A stretch of 64,000 bases of DNA from Pempheris klunzingeri (lineage: Eukaryota > Chordata > Actinopteri > Acropomatiformes > Pempheridae), in the NCBI RefSeq assembly GCF_042242105.1, contig NC_092022.1:8614001-8678000 (forward strand). Direction: 5' to 3'. Shown one piece after another: positions 37,123 through 50,500 of the stretch (position 1 is the first letter of the stretch; each line of letters starts with the position of its first letter). Position numbers and translations under genes: made by a program. Under the pieces are notes generated by a model, which had not been told where the DNA came from, did not search any database, and saw only the letters and a list, made by a program, of their open reading frames with translations.

Positions 37123-39978
37123 CTGGGCTATGCAGGGCCTTAACAACTTGATAACATCCAGATGTTTCTCTCAGCTTCAGCTTTCAAAACAGCAGCTGCA
37201 TATTAACTAAGAATGAGTGAACAATGACAAAGTTACAAATGCTAAAAGGTTCAGGGGATTATGGCATTTGAGTCAAAATGGAGTTATTCTCACAATGATT
37301 TCATATTCACAGCAAAATGTGCATCTTAAACACTTGGTTAATTAACAAATTCTTCCTTTTATTTCTCATAAAATATTCATGAGATACACTTGTTATCACT
37401 CCTCAGAAAAAAAAAAAAAAAAACACCTTCTTTTCCACAAACGAATTAGAATTATCATACAAAAGCACATTTTCACAGTACATATAAAAGAAATACAGAT
37501 TTTAGTAATAAAACAGTAATATTAAATGAAACTGACAACAAAAAGAGCGTGCTTCCGGCACTCATCTAAGGAAAAAAGAAAGTGACTGAATCAAAACACT
37601 AAATGCTTCATCAATGTAAAACATTTTGCCTACATAGTAATAAAATCAATCATGTAGTTACCTGGTCCTTTGCCAATGAGGTACAATAACTTTGTCAGCA
37701 GTACTGAACAAAAAATAAAGAATTAATACACTGTGTGGCAAGTTTCAACTTCAAAACACAAGTCAGAAATATAGACATGGCTGTGGTGAATTCCAATTAC
37801 AAACCTCAATGACTGACTCAATGACCTTGTTGCCTTTTGTTTGAGAAAAAACCTGGCAATATAGAATATGACCAGCTGACAATGATTGAGTAGCTTTTTT
37901 TTCAACTACTGAGTTTTCCTGAAAGGTGTATAGTGTAGAACTGGGTGATGAAGACACTTAATAAAAAGTGCCTTCTGTAATACAAAACAAAAGGAAACAA
38001 TCAACAATTGACTGAGAAATCCTTCCATTTGGCTTCAGCTGTTCAAGTCTAACCTGAAGTAGAAAGGAGTTTGTTGGCAGGTATCTATAAAATAGGATAT
38101 GATGACAGAACTTTTTTCCCTGATTTCCCTGAACATCTGTCTTTTATCTCTTTCCACTCACTCTCTGCACACACTCTCTGAAAACAGGGCTGCAAGTCAA
38201 GCTGTGGTTAGAGGAATGGGGATGAGCGAGCGAATGAGCCATAGTTGCCGTTATTATGGCGCAGCTGCACAGTCAAAGAGTCTTTCTGTTGGTCATCTCG
38301 AGTAAGAACAAAAACAAGCCCAGAGAGAAGCAGAGACAACACTACCGCCTTCACAGCTCGACAGTGTTCACCATGACTACAGGGCGAAGGCTTTCAACTA
38401 TCTTAGAGCGCCTTCCATCATGCTCTCACACACTCCCTCCTCTACTGACTGTCTGCAAGGGTAAAAGTAACTCTGCATGGAGAGAGCAACATTAAAGCTC
38501 AGGTTCAGTCACAAAATATGTTTTGAAATGATTGAGGAAAAGCAGCAGTGTTGTTCTGAAAACGAAGGCACTTAACTGGAGGACAAGCTCAGAGCTTTTC
38601 CTAGAAAGCATTTTCTCCTCAACTCCTCTTCTATAGTCAAGAGAGTTTTGCATTGATCAAGCTAAACACCCAGCTATTTACTCAGGAGTTGGTGGAATTA
38701 AAAAGCAGAGCTAAAAACAAAGTGGAATTTAGACTCCAATAGCAAAATGCTGTGGCTGCTTGTTGTACCTCGGCAGCTGTTTGCTGACTCATTAACCATG
38801 CCAAATCAATGAGCAGATGGGCTGTCTCTAAATGCAAGAATTTACTGATTTTGTCCCACTGAGTAAAGAAATACCCACAAAAAGCTGAAGCATTTTGAAG
38901 CTAGCCTCTGTTACAGCAGCCTTGGCCTTCCAGACACAGGGTTTCACCTTTCCTTCTATAGAGAAACATAAAACTATGGCTTTCTCTTGTGTTAAATAAA
39001 TACGCTGCTGTACTGAATGGTAATTTGAGTGTCTTGATATTACAATTCATTCAATTACTACATTTTCCATCAGGTTTTGGTGGAGAGCCTGTGGCTAAGA
39101 GTCATGGAAGTTGAGTAGAACTGATCAATTCTAACAAAGCTTTCTTTTATACGAGTAGAAAATCCCAGTGCCATGTTTCAGCTGTTCCAGGAGACATATA
39201 GATAACCGCATGATCCAAAGGTTAGTGAAACAGAAGCTAACAAAGCAGCAGGGTGGGACTCCGGCTCTGAATACATCACAGTAAGCTCTCTCCAACAATT
39301 CGTCTCCAGGAAGACCAGGGGAGAGAGACGGGGGGAGTTTCAGTGCAGCATAACTGAGTACATACATGCTCAGTCACTGACCGAGGAGCCTACATTTGGT
39401 AAACCGCTGGCAGTAGTAATCCAAAGCCTTCCAGGGTGAAACACTGCCTGAATTGCAGCTACTTCACAAAATGAGTGCCCTGCACATATCAATTATCTCA
39501 TATCAAGTGTGCACACAAATCCTCACTAGAACCGCACACTGATGTCCTGTGATCTCTTCCACCGTCAACTCGTGTACAATCGGTGCACAACGGAGGCTGG
39601 TTACATAAAGATAATGAATAAAAAGTACTTTGACTTTAAGGAACACTGCATTAGGTCTGTGCTTTTAACCCAATGTGCCTCAATGCGACAAAATCTAGAA
39701 GGATCCAGTAACTACATCCATCGTGATCTGTTTCAGAGATCCAGCAAGATCCAAAATTTAAAAAAATAAAAGTTATCTCTGTTCAGTGCTTTGGAGTGAC
39801 GTGGCATGAACGCTGAATATCAACAGGTAAGGTATTTTATAACAAAGTGTCGCTGACAATGTTCTGCAGAGCCGCCTTCGTGTCTTGGCTTAACAAAGGC
39901 AGATCGAGATCCACAAAAACTGATCATGCAGGTTTCCAGGAATTTCAGTAGACTGTTTTTAACACACTCAGCTTGATC
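37123..39978. other. 3' flank of tmem51, no other gene seen
   Basis: About 2.9 kb between the convergent third protease gene and tmem51. On the minus strand the first AATAAA downstream of the tmem51 stop that I find is at 37358-37363, so much of this could be a long tmem51 3' UTR. Nothing here matches FHAD1 or EFHD2, which lie between TMEM51 and CTRC in human. Open frames are short and unconvincing. Confidence 0.4.
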
Positions 39979-41437
39979 TTAAAGCGGAGGCACTTTATCC
40001 TCATACTGCGGCGGTGGAGTTAGCGGCTCTATACTCATTCCAGCTGCTGGCTGAGAGTTATCAACATTTTTCATGTGCAGCTTCTCTGATTTAATCCTGC
40101 GGATCTTGATAGGAAGAAGCTTGCGGCTATTTTTTCCAGGTCTACGATTTGATGTGGAAGCAGCAGCGGTCGGACCGCTGGAAGCCGGTGCGGGCTGTGG
40201 TCCGGTAGTTATGACCTCTGACCCCTCACATTCATACCGTACACCATCGACTTCAACCAGGTCATCGTAGGAAGGTAGCTGAGAGACGCTTGGACGAAGG
40301 TTGCTCTGACGGACAGGGTACTGGCCACTGCCTACTGCCTCCTCATAGGTGGGTACGGCGTAACGCTGGGCTTGTTCTTCAGCACTGCAGATATTTATGA
40401 AAACATACACATGTACATGACATACATGAATCCTTATGTGTGCACTGCCAGGTCCTGTACTAGAACTAATTAGCAGGGGTTAATATATAATCAGCATATT
40501 ATCCATGTAAAATGTTCTACATGCACTGGCTAGTGGGAAATATTCAAGAGCCTGACAGCCAAGAACATGGGCGTGACAAGCTATGATGTCAGAAAATGAA
40601 CAGATAAGCCAACATGAATGTTACAAAATGGATAATGTGAATTTATTCACTTTTTATTCACATTAAAAAAAGACTACTACTTGGCAGCCAAGGTTTAAGT
40701 CTCAGATATAGAACTTCAAAGCAAATGGCCTTTGAAATCAATCTGCGTTTTCAACTTTTCATCCCATCTGTGATGTAACCTTGATAAAAGAATGCCAGAC
40801 ATAGTTTTCAGTACCACGGGTTATCTATCTAATCACTGATTTTCATAATGTTCTGAAAATAATGTCAGGAGTGATCCCTATAATTGAAAAAAGCAGAGTA
40901 ATCTTAAAAAGACTAATTTACATGGTCAAATCAATGTTCTGCTCACAGACGTGATGAAAAGCAGTCATCTTAGAAAAAAAATTATTCCTGCAGTCCAAAG
41001 GTTGTTAACTAGAAAGCAACGTTTAAGACTCACGTCTCTCTGTCCTCCTGGTCCCTCGCTGCCACTCTTCCATGGTTCTGGGCCTGTTGGAGCCTGAGCT
41101 GCTCCCGCTGTTTGTTCCTCATTCCCATACACAGGGACAGCAGCAGCATGGCCACCCCAGACCCCACCAAAACAAAGGCCACAGAGGACGCTTTATTCTT
41201 CCTGTTGCCAGTATCACCATGTCCTCCTGAACTGCTGCTATTACTGGCCGCGTCTGCAGGTACCACGCTCCACACGATCATTACAATGCCGAGGGCGACG
41301 AGCCCGACCCCCAGAGCACATAGTGCATACTGGGAGCCTGAGTTTCCACTGTTTTCACTGCTGTTGTTGTTGTTGTTGTTATTGTTGTTGCTGCCAGAGT
41401 TTTCTCTGCTTGGCGGTCCATCCACACTGGAACGCAT
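39979..41437 (-). CDS. tmem51: Transmembrane protein 51, 269 aa
   Basis: Two coding exons, 41034-41437 and 39979-40384, joined within a Thr codon (GAGAC/GTGAGT ... CTGCAG/T). The protein has two membrane segments, about residues 37-60 (YALCALGVGLVALG...) and 84-106 (SVAFVLVGSGVAMLLLSLC), then a cytoplasmic tail. The tail carries PTYEEA, LPSYDDL, the basic block KIRRIKSEKLHMK and near the C-terminus SIEPLTPPPQYED, which contains a PPxY WW-domain-binding motif. The SVA-FVLVG, RRIKSEKLH and IEPLTPPPQY segments match human TMEM51 (253 aa). The first 35 residues are fish-type and include a run of nine Asn encoded by a GTT/ATT repeat. Function in the cell is poorly known. The ATG at 41437 is preceded by an acceptor at about 41487, giving a 49-nt leader in this exon. 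Confidence 0.95.
41362..41391 (-). repeat. tmem51: Coding trinucleotide repeat (poly-Asn) in tmem51
   Basis: Tandem AAC units, with one AAT, on the coding strand encode nine consecutive Asn (about residues 17-25). The mammalian protein lacks the tract. Such repeats are prone to length change. Confidence 0.9.
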
Positions 41438-42432
41438 CTTGTCAGTCCCTAAACTTCAGTCAGTCCAGCTGCAATGAAGTCAAAATCTGTAGAGAGAAAG
41501 GCATGTGAGGTTGGACACCGAGTGAGAAACCCAAAACTAACATAACATACAACAGGACTGAACAGAAAAACAAAACAAAAAATCAAACATTTCTATAAAA
41601 AAAAAAAAAGTCCATCACAGTAATTCCTGGCCTTTCTATAAAAGAAAACTCACACTGAAAAAACACAACCCCCCTTACTGTTTAAGCTGGTGCCTGAAGT
41701 GGTATGGCTGTTAACAGTCACAGCTCTCCTGTTAAGAGATAAACATAATCCATGATGAGGGTATTACCGCACGTCTCTCCTGCTCAGAGATGTCTTCCTG
41801 ATGAGAGTCCAACCCCATTTTGCAATGGAAGGAGAGACTTCTGCGAACGGGTGAGTCGCATGGTAAAAGTTGCCTTTCAAAGTCACTAGTTACCCAATGT
41901 CAACACATCACAAGGGTAGATAAGGACAGCTATGGCCACTGTAAAACAAGGACCTCGAGAAATATTCCAATATCCCGGCTACACAACAAACAGGCATGCT
42001 ACATGTTGCTCTTCCCCAATCTCTTAAATCTATCGTATTGATCCGTACAAGCGTCCAAGTAGCTGCTTTACTAGCAGCTGATTCTCTAGAGTGAGATGAG
42101 CGTGACCAATGACCCTAGTTGCACATCATACTTAAAACACGCCATTGATCACATGGCCACCCTGCAGCATATCACTGTGCCCGTTGACAGTGAGTGCTCG
42201 GAGCCATGAATAAACTCTATCCATCTATAATCTCTGCAACCATTCAAGAATGTCGTCATGAAACACACATACCACAGATGTTTTTTTTTCCCCTTGGATG
42301 CACCAACAATGTATCCCAGTGTGTAGCCTGCAGACCTGCCCAGACCTGCAGGGAGGGGGGCAGTCTAGAGCCCTATACCCTCTCAGTAAAGAATGCATGG
42401 CATGAGACTGCATTATGCCAGTCAGGACAGCT

Positions 42433-42469
<37 letters not shown>

Positions 42470-43260
42470 CCTCTTACCAATCACTCACCGGCCTGTTAAG
42501 AGTTGTGCAATCCAGAGGCGCATTTACGCGTAGATGTCACATATTATGGAGTTGTGTGGAAGTTTCTAAAGCCCAGCCTGAGGGTCCACAGGACAGGTTT
42601 TACAGTAAAGTAAGTAAGACATTGACATGCCTGCTCGTAAAACACACAAAGCCCCGCGCAACGTGTAACTACTGTGTAAACTAGAACTTCTTCTGCACCA
42701 AATAGTCCACAAACGCCTCTAAACTGATCCCGTTCGCTCTCATTTTGCTCGGCGGAGCTCAGCAGGCTGCAGACGATGATGTTTGGATATTTCAGCGTGA
42801 GGGTGGACCCTCAGCTTCAGCTCTCAGATCTCACTAGAAACAGATTTCACTACTTCGTTCACGTCCGTTTCTCTAAAAAACCAAACAAACACAAACACCG
42901 GGCGGGCTGCAGTAGGACACAGAAAACAGCGCGACAAAACTTTTCCAGCACTTTAAAAACTTCCGCTGCTGTGTAACTTTGTGTAACACTTTCAGCGACA
43001 CGAACGGACACTCGGGCGAACGACTCAACTCACCGCTGCATCGTTTGACAGCCGCGGACTCTTCGCTTCCTCTTCCTCCTGTCAAAGCTGGCGGGTTTGG
43101 ACTTTGTTTGCCAACCCTGGGGACACCGACGGGAGTTTGTGCGGCATAATGTGGTGACAAAAAGGCGTTTGAGGGCCAGGAACTCTCCTGTGAGACAGAT
43201 GGGCCCGGACAGAGAGGGAGAGCCGGAGGAGGGAGGGGGCTCAGTGATCCACTTCCACTT
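41438..43260 (-). promoter_or_regulatory. tmem51: tmem51 leader exon, intron and CpG-rich promoter
   Basis: The coding exon extends to 41486 after CTCTCTACAG. A matching non-coding exon 1 probably ends at 43034 (GCAGCG/GTGAGT) within a GC- and CpG-richer block from about 42,700 to 43,260 with no TATA box, which is the likely promoter. The intron carries a CA microsatellite. Splicing of exon 1 to 41486 is inferred from the sites only. Confidence 0.5.
42435..42468. repeat. (CA)n microsatellite
   Basis: About 17 CA units inside the first intron of tmem51. Confidence 0.95.
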
Positions 43261-46200
43261 TCTTTAACCCTTTGTCTCTCGGACTTGTTGAGAGGGAAGC
43301 ATGTGGGGGATATTTTGGGAATGTTACCGCTGCTTATGTGGCCATAGTCCAGTTTCATCATCTGCAGACGGAGACATGACCCTAGTGCTGGTCTTCAAAC
43401 ACGATCGATGCTTTGCACTGAGTTTGACTTCCTTGTCCTGGTCCCTTTATTTATGCTGAGGTAGAAAACTGCCGGGAAATCCAGTTTATATTTGTAATTT
43501 CCCGTGAAATACCCGAAAAATCCCCTAAAAGCGTGTCTGAAAAAAAAAAGCATCTGTAAACTGGCACTTGTTGTATGTGAATTAAAGACCGTAATCACTA
43601 GAGAGGCTTTTTTTCTTGAGTGTGAATGAAAACAAGTGCTTTTAAAACTCAAGGCAAGAACAATGAAAAGCACGGGTGTAATAAATAACATGGATAATGG
43701 CTCTGTTCTATTCAAGGGTCCCCCAAAAGGTCATGACAGTGTGACAGTGAGTCAGCATGCACAACATCAGGACCTGAAAGCGAGGAAGCTAAATGGAAAT
43801 CAGCCATCATTCATTTAATCTCATTGAAAGTTATTTTTCTAACTGGTGTGTTGCACTTTATGCAGTTGGGAGACGTTGTGTTTGGTGTTTATAGTAAATC
43901 TGGTGTGTAATTTTCTAGAAGACAAGATGCCCTGCGGCTTCCATACTGACACATGATGCAGTCATCAAAGACCTGCAGAGATCATCTTTGGTGAAGCAAT
44001 GCCTTACGTAGGGGAAATTTTTGTTTATGAAGAGCCCAGAGTCCATTCTTTTTTTTTTTTCTCGTGGGCTTAACTATTGAAGAAACTGACCTGAACAGAT
44101 TTGTAAAATGTTCTTAGCATTTGTGACAACTACACAATCAGGCTGATTAATCCTTCCATTTATTGGCAGCCTTCATTCTGACTGACACCCTCGCATAAGA
44201 TATTAAAAAATGAGTCCAACTTATTAAAATGACACATGAGGAGGAGCAGCAGTCAACATGGTTTAAAGAGATCCTGAGAAAACATGTGGCGGAGGTCACT
44301 TGGAGGATGGATAACTCTCTTTTACAGATTTGCATGAATCTCCTCTGAGGTCAAATCTCTCTACACACAGATGACACTAGTCTCTGACTCACTGTTTACT
44401 CACTACTTCCCTATGCAGTAAACACAGTCAGTTATATGTCAGTATTATGTGATCAGATCTTTACTTCCTCTTTGTGAATTTACCACCTACTCGCTATCCT
44501 TCCTTTTGAGCACTTTGGACAGAACCAACCACGAGGACTGACCCCGCCAGCGCTTACAGGACACGGAAATTCTTATGCATTTAAACGACATATCACATCA
44601 CAAATTAAATTCATGCGTCGGACAAGTGTTGCCCAAGGCAGTAAAAATGGGCTTCACTTAACGACAAAGTGTCTTCCTCTGTATCGGCCTGCAAGAAAGA
44701 GGACTGGACTATTTTACATTAATGACAAAACCAGTCCCAACTCTGGCCAATTACTGTATTGTTCCTTTTGAGTGAGGCAACCATATTGTTCTGGTCTCCG
44801 GGGAGGTTTTCTTCCTCCTAAGGTCTTGTTTGGTTCCTCTGTTTTACTGCTAGACAGAGAAGCCTTGATTACATCTTAAACTCTTATCTCCGTCTGCTGG
44901 TAATCAAATTAAGTGATTTATTGGCAGCTACAAAGGAAAATGACAAATTACTTTTTCATGGCCTTATAGCCTTAAGTTTAGCAAATCAACTAAGACTGCA
45001 TATGACATGTGGCATTAGATTCAGTGTACCACAAACAACTCAAATAAAAGTACAATTTTTGTATTGTAGCTTGCAAGCTCATTCATATCCACTGATGTGT
45101 AATTATTGATCTTGGCTTTATGGCTGCTGCATGAGCATGCAATTGGCATGTCTCCACTGAACATGTCACTAATAAATAATTCAGTTAATTTCTCAAGCAG
45201 AACTTCACCTGACACACCTTCCCTCGTCATACCTCTGATATCGAAGAGTCCAAAGGGGCATCGCCTGCTTTGTGTTTCCCAGCCATGTGTGATTTACCAG
45301 GAAGGTGGAAGGTGAGGTGATGTGGTTGGGAAGGGTAGCCGTCTCATATGGTGCTGTGTCATCCTTAGCTTGGCACTGTGAGTGAGAGGAGGAAGTTGCA
45401 CCATGTTCGTGCGTAGGGGTCTAAACAAACGCGTGATTTAACATGTTCAACAGAGAACAAATAAAGGAGGAACTAGAGTGATTCACCAAACTACTGCTGA
45501 AAAACGAAATGAACACACTCTGCTTTAGCACACAAATGTTATCACTGAGTTTAGTACCGACCCTTATTTGCATTTCAGTGGAGGCAGTAAACCACAGACA
45601 TTTCCTCGAACATCTTACATTTTATCAAATGATGAATTTTTACAGTTGAATTCTCTTTCCACTTTCTACCACCGTTACAGCTCCTCTCATACATACATTT
45701 CATACACTACCAACACTGACAAATCAGAGTCTGCAACCTAATCACTGGTTGAATATTGATCTTTGAAGCTGCAATAATTATGAGATTATTTTTTGTGCTT
45801 GTGCAGACACAGAATCCCAAAATATTGTTCTATTATAGTCACTAGTTTCTATCGCTAACTTGTTAGCTAAGAGCTGCCCATGTCAAGTTTAGAACTGTAA
45901 GCAACCCCTTTCAAATTACATTTTATTCATTGCTGCTGTGAAAAAGATCCCGAGAAGCGGAGCTTTGCGCATTACTGTGATTCTGATTCTGTTTTTCAGA
46001 GCAAGTGTTGTTCAATACGCCTGCTCCTTATCATCATCACTGTGTCCACAGTGCTACCATACAGTGTAGGAGAAGGCAGAATTGGACGTGATCTATTTAT
46101 TTATTTATCTTTTAATAGACTCTAACCCCAAAAGCTCCCCCTGTCGTTATTGCAGTTCATACTGAATATTCAGGTTCTTTTCAAATGGAATTTTATTTCA

Positions 46201-46265
46201 CTTTGAATTATTTAACATTCTGCTGAAGTTGGGTGCAACAGTACTATCAAACATGAGACGTCATC
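43261..46265. other. Intergenic DNA between tmem51 and kazn
   Basis: No supported exon on either strand. Short random frames only, a poly-T run near 44049 and AT-rich sequence toward the kazn 3' end. Confidence 0.5.
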
Positions 46266-46271
46266 TTTATT
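46266..46271 (-). terminator. kazn: Candidate poly(A) signal of long kazn transcript
   Basis: Minus-strand AATAAA about 815 bp after the long-isoform stop. Further AATAAA copies occur just beyond (about 46,190 and 46,095), so the true 3' end may vary. Confidence 0.35.
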
Positions 46272-47086
46272 TCAATAAAAGGAACCGTATCTTCATTTTC
46301 ACATACAGCATATGCATCTTCACACCTTTTAGCCCTTAGGCTTCCATGGACATACAGCTCTGCAGTCATCTTTTGTTGGCATAGTTCAAATATTTTTCCA
46401 TGTTTACCACACAGTATAAAACATCAGAAGAGGGTGCTACATTTGTTTAGACACAGCTGTGTAAATGTGCAAGATGAAAAATGACTATCAAACGTAAACT
46501 CTAGATTTTAAAATTCAGTTCAAGTCTTTTTTTTTTGTCTGTTTTCCTCAGCTACATTGACAAGGCATCACAAACAGAACTGAATGAAACAGGAACAATT
46601 TACATTGATATGAAACTTTTTTCCATTTTATCATCAAGTACCCTGTATTTTACAAACAGTCTTTTTTTTTTTTTTTTAGCTCATTTTTCTCAGACAAACA
46701 AACTGTCTGTCAACAGCAAGAGGTCATCAGAAACAAATTGCCAAGTCACATACTGGTTCACAAAGAACCATTTACACGCAAAGAAATACAAAAATAATCA
46801 TTTAGCTTGAGGCCTTCGTTACTTGATTCTGGCGTTGGGGAAGGGAAATGACTGCCCTCAAAAACATCAAAATACTGCCCACTGAAACTGAGTCTTATAA
46901 AGATTTTCTTATACGAGGAAACTTGTAAAAAAGAATCCTGCCCCATTCAAAAAGTGCAATCTGTCCTGTAAAGGCTCATCTTTAGAAAAAATAACCACCC
47001 CATGGTCATGTGCACATGGAAGACAAATGTCCACGATGTAGATTTAGCTGTGACAAAGATGTCTGGCGTTTGTCACATTAATGACC

Positions 47087-47544
47087 TCACACATTGGTGA
47101 CCTCGATGCTGTTGTAACCACGGATCGGGCTGCCTTCGGCTCTGGGGGGAGTCTGGTCTCGAACTTCCCGAGGCAGGGAGCCATAGCTGCTGTGGCAACT
47201 CAAGTCCCGCCCACTGCGTGCTTTGGGGCTGAACCCTGTTGGAGGCTGGGACAGAAACACAAACACAACACTCAAGCGAGGCTCCCTCCGTTTACTTGCA
47301 GAGTAAAAGTAACCAAAGCTAATTGATTCTTATATCGAAACACAGGCTGAATTTGAGAGAAATAAGTCGTGGAATTTTCCAGTGTAGTGACTTTTTTCCC
47401 ACCTTGACAGCCCTCCTTCTCAGAGAACCTTCGTCATCAGTGTGCCGGCCAGTAGAGCTGGGCGGTCTGCCTAGAGAGTTCTGGCGAAGGAGGGTCGGTG
47501 GTGTTCCCAGGCCTAGACGCTCATAGTCCTGCTTTGCATCTGTC
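47087..47544 (-). CDS. kazn: kazn C-terminal tail exons
   Basis: Exons 47403-47544 and 47087-47245. They encode a Ser/Pro/Arg-rich disordered tail (QDYERLGLGTPPTLLRQNSLGRP, split across motifs with RRRAVK) ending in GYNSIEVTNV and a TGA stop. The tail is much less conserved with human kazrin E than the SAM domains, apart from GTPP and the final YNS.EVTNV. Confidence 0.93.
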
Positions 47545-50500
47545 CTACAGGGAACATGGAGAGGAGCAGAGTGTTGAGAAGAGTCACAAATAGCATTTAA
47601 AAAGACACTATAATACACATTTGGTCTGACAGAAACAGCTTATATTATCAGAGATGGTCCCTTTCAGGTTGAGGAATCTCTAATCTCTATTTACACATTA
47701 ACAGAGGCCACAGTAAGTGCAACTACAGTATGGTGGACTCTGTCTTAATGTCTCTGTGTGAATGTCTCCTCTCACCTGGCTGGGCCAATCAGGGTTTTCA
47801 TCTCCTCAACAAGGTGTCGGCGAACCATGTGCTTGCTGCTCTGGATCCCCAGCGCTGTTGCCATGGCATCAGTGTTAAAAGTGGGGTCAAGCACCATGAC
47901 AGCACCATGAACGCCGCTATTTAGAAGATTTTCAGCAAACTCCTGCACCAGTGGATGGAAAGAAGGCCGAAGATTGACTTTCATTCATAACATCAGATGT
48001 AAAATTCTCTCATAGCAGATAATACTGTGACCAAGACTGGCTAAAGGACCTTCTGCTACATTTCCTCCTTGACAAAGAACATATTGATGAATTTGTTGTT
48101 GGTATAAATTAACACTCCCTGAGGATATTAACAGGATGTCAGTCCAGGCGGCCTTATCTCTGCACATGCTGAATGTGGCCATGCCTCATAATAGAAACAT
48201 GTTGTCCTATGCCAAGACAGTAGACAATGTTGACCAGGGATATTCGTATTGCACCATAGAGGCTGTAATCCGAAAGGCTTTGTAATCAACTAGTAGCAGC
48301 TTAGGAGTCCAACAACAAAGGCCTTCTATCACCCTGTGGAGATAGGGAGTGCCAAGTAAACACACGAGCCTCAATTACCCACAATACCACGTGATATTGT
48401 TTTTAAACTGCTCAATACAGTAGTGAGTCTTGCTTATTAATATCTAATCAAAATATTTGCTTTGTTGCTACACGGCAACTTTTGTCAAATTTGTCAGCTT
48501 CAGTTTTTGTTTCAAGACAAGAGTTTAAAAAAAATAATGATAATAAAACCTGAGTGTTTACATGTGTTCAGTCTTAAAGGTACATTCTGTTTCTCTCTGT
48601 TCCCACCTTCAGGTCAATATCTTTGATCCATTTGATGACCCGATGAGAGGTCCATACCAATGGATCCACGTTTTGGTGCTCACACTGTATCCGGCGAGCC
48701 TGGAGTGCCTGGAAACCATTTAAAAAAAACACCTGTTACTCAACAGCCACTAGAGCATACCCAGGTATATTCACTGTCATCTCCACTTGTGGACATGGTG
48801 TGGACTCTTGCTCACCTCCTTGTCAAAATTGAGTAAGTGCAGCAGTTCGATGCCCAGCAGCAAGCTGACCTGATGGAACTTCTTGTTGATGTTTAGGTGA
48901 CGTTCAAGGTCACGACGTGTCAGAGAGTTTAGCATACGCCCGTCTATCAAGTGAGTGTGAAAGGCCTGGGAGTACTGAGGCAAGCCCACGTCGCTTAACC
49001 AGGCCTTGGCCACCCAGTGGTGATCCATGTCCGCAGCTTTAGACAGCCTGCAGACAAACAGTGCAACAGTTTCTTAAAGGGTCATGATTTGGATGAATTT
49101 CTATCAAATTTGCATCAGATGTTCATGTTACTGTCAAGATGAATTGTAATAAATAATTTCTATCAAGAGACAAAAAATTAATTAGCAGCAATTCTGCTAA
49201 ACTACTAATCTTTTTTAGTTAGAAATGCTAAAACATGCTCTTGCTCCTTTTTATCAATCACTCATTTTATCGATAATAAAATTGCTTCTTGCAATTACAA
49301 GAAATTACATTTAAAAAAATAACACATATTTCCATGAAGAAATGTCCCTGTTACATAGGACAGTCTGGAAAACTATGGTTGTAATTTTACAATGCTTTCA
49401 GGTTGCAATAAATGAATATTTTCATACATACACAGCTGGCACATAAAACCCAAACTACAGTAGCTGTATAACTAAACGCTGGAAGGAGTAATTCAGAAAA
49501 TATGATTGTTTTTTGTGATTTGACTGAGCAACAGTCAATATTATGACTTGATCATCCCACACTACATTTTGTAAATGTTGTTACTATAAATCACCAACAG
49601 ATGGCCCTCTTACAATCCCACATAATGTACAATTTATGAAAGAATCCTTTGTTTCCCTTCCTCACCCTCTACCGTTCTCAGCATCTCTGTAATCCTCAAT
49701 GGCCAGGCGGAGTTTCCGGCGATGCATTAAACTGGTGACACCTAAACCCAGCTCCAGGTCTTCATCTGTTAGCCCAAGTAAAACCTACAAAATGTCAAAG
49801 TAGTCTGGTACAGTTCACTGCAACAAAAGCCGTGCAGCCAACATGTTATGTCCCATTAACAAACTTCCAGGTGGTTTCATAATACCGGACTGAAATATGA
49901 CAGGTTGGTAAGCAAACACATTTGCAATTGTGCACAGTGATGGATGCATAATGCAATGAGTCTACCTGCATAATGTCAGTTTATTTAATCCTACCTTTCC
50001 ACTCTTGACATTCTCTGAGCAAGTGCGGATGTACATGGGCATCGCCATGACAACCTCCAGCCAGGCCTGCACAGTGCCCGCCCTCCACAGGGACATGGGT
50101 GTCGTCCTGGCCAGCTCCACCTGCTGGAGGCGGTCCAGCTGGTCCTCCGACCCATCTGACAGGCTAAGGCTGTGGCGGGTGGGGCTGGAGAGGCTGTCCG
50201 AGTCTGGGCGGGTGGGTGAGGGGAGGAGGGGGGGGGGACATGTGGGTGATGTAGTTGAGGGTGTGAGTGAAGGCAGAGGTGGTAGTGGGTATAGTGAGCA
50301 ATGAGAAAACAAAATGTTAATTCTGACGAGCTGCAACACATTAAAATCAATTAAGCATAAAATCCGCCGAGTGGGGGAAGGTTACTAGATGGTGAGTAAT
50401 TTCTTCAGAGCAAACACATTTTTAACAACATCCTAAGCTTTTGGCTGCATGACAGCAAGCCAAGCTTTTGCCAGTAATGCTGTAAACAAAGTTGCAGCTT

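Noticed and set aside
41112-41477. 121-codon Leu-rich + strand frame
   Set aside because: Antisense to tmem51 exon 1; the Leu/Cys run is the complement of the Asn repeat.
44740-44875. Possible fragment of a fish interspersed repeat (TTTTCTTCCTCCTAAGGTC-type sequence)
   Set aside because: The resemblance is short, with no ends or duplication visible, so I did not call it.
50005-50350. Long frames on both strands around a kazn exon
   Set aside because: They are shadow frames of the real minus-strand exon 49995-50203, extended by low-complexity CT/GA sequence.
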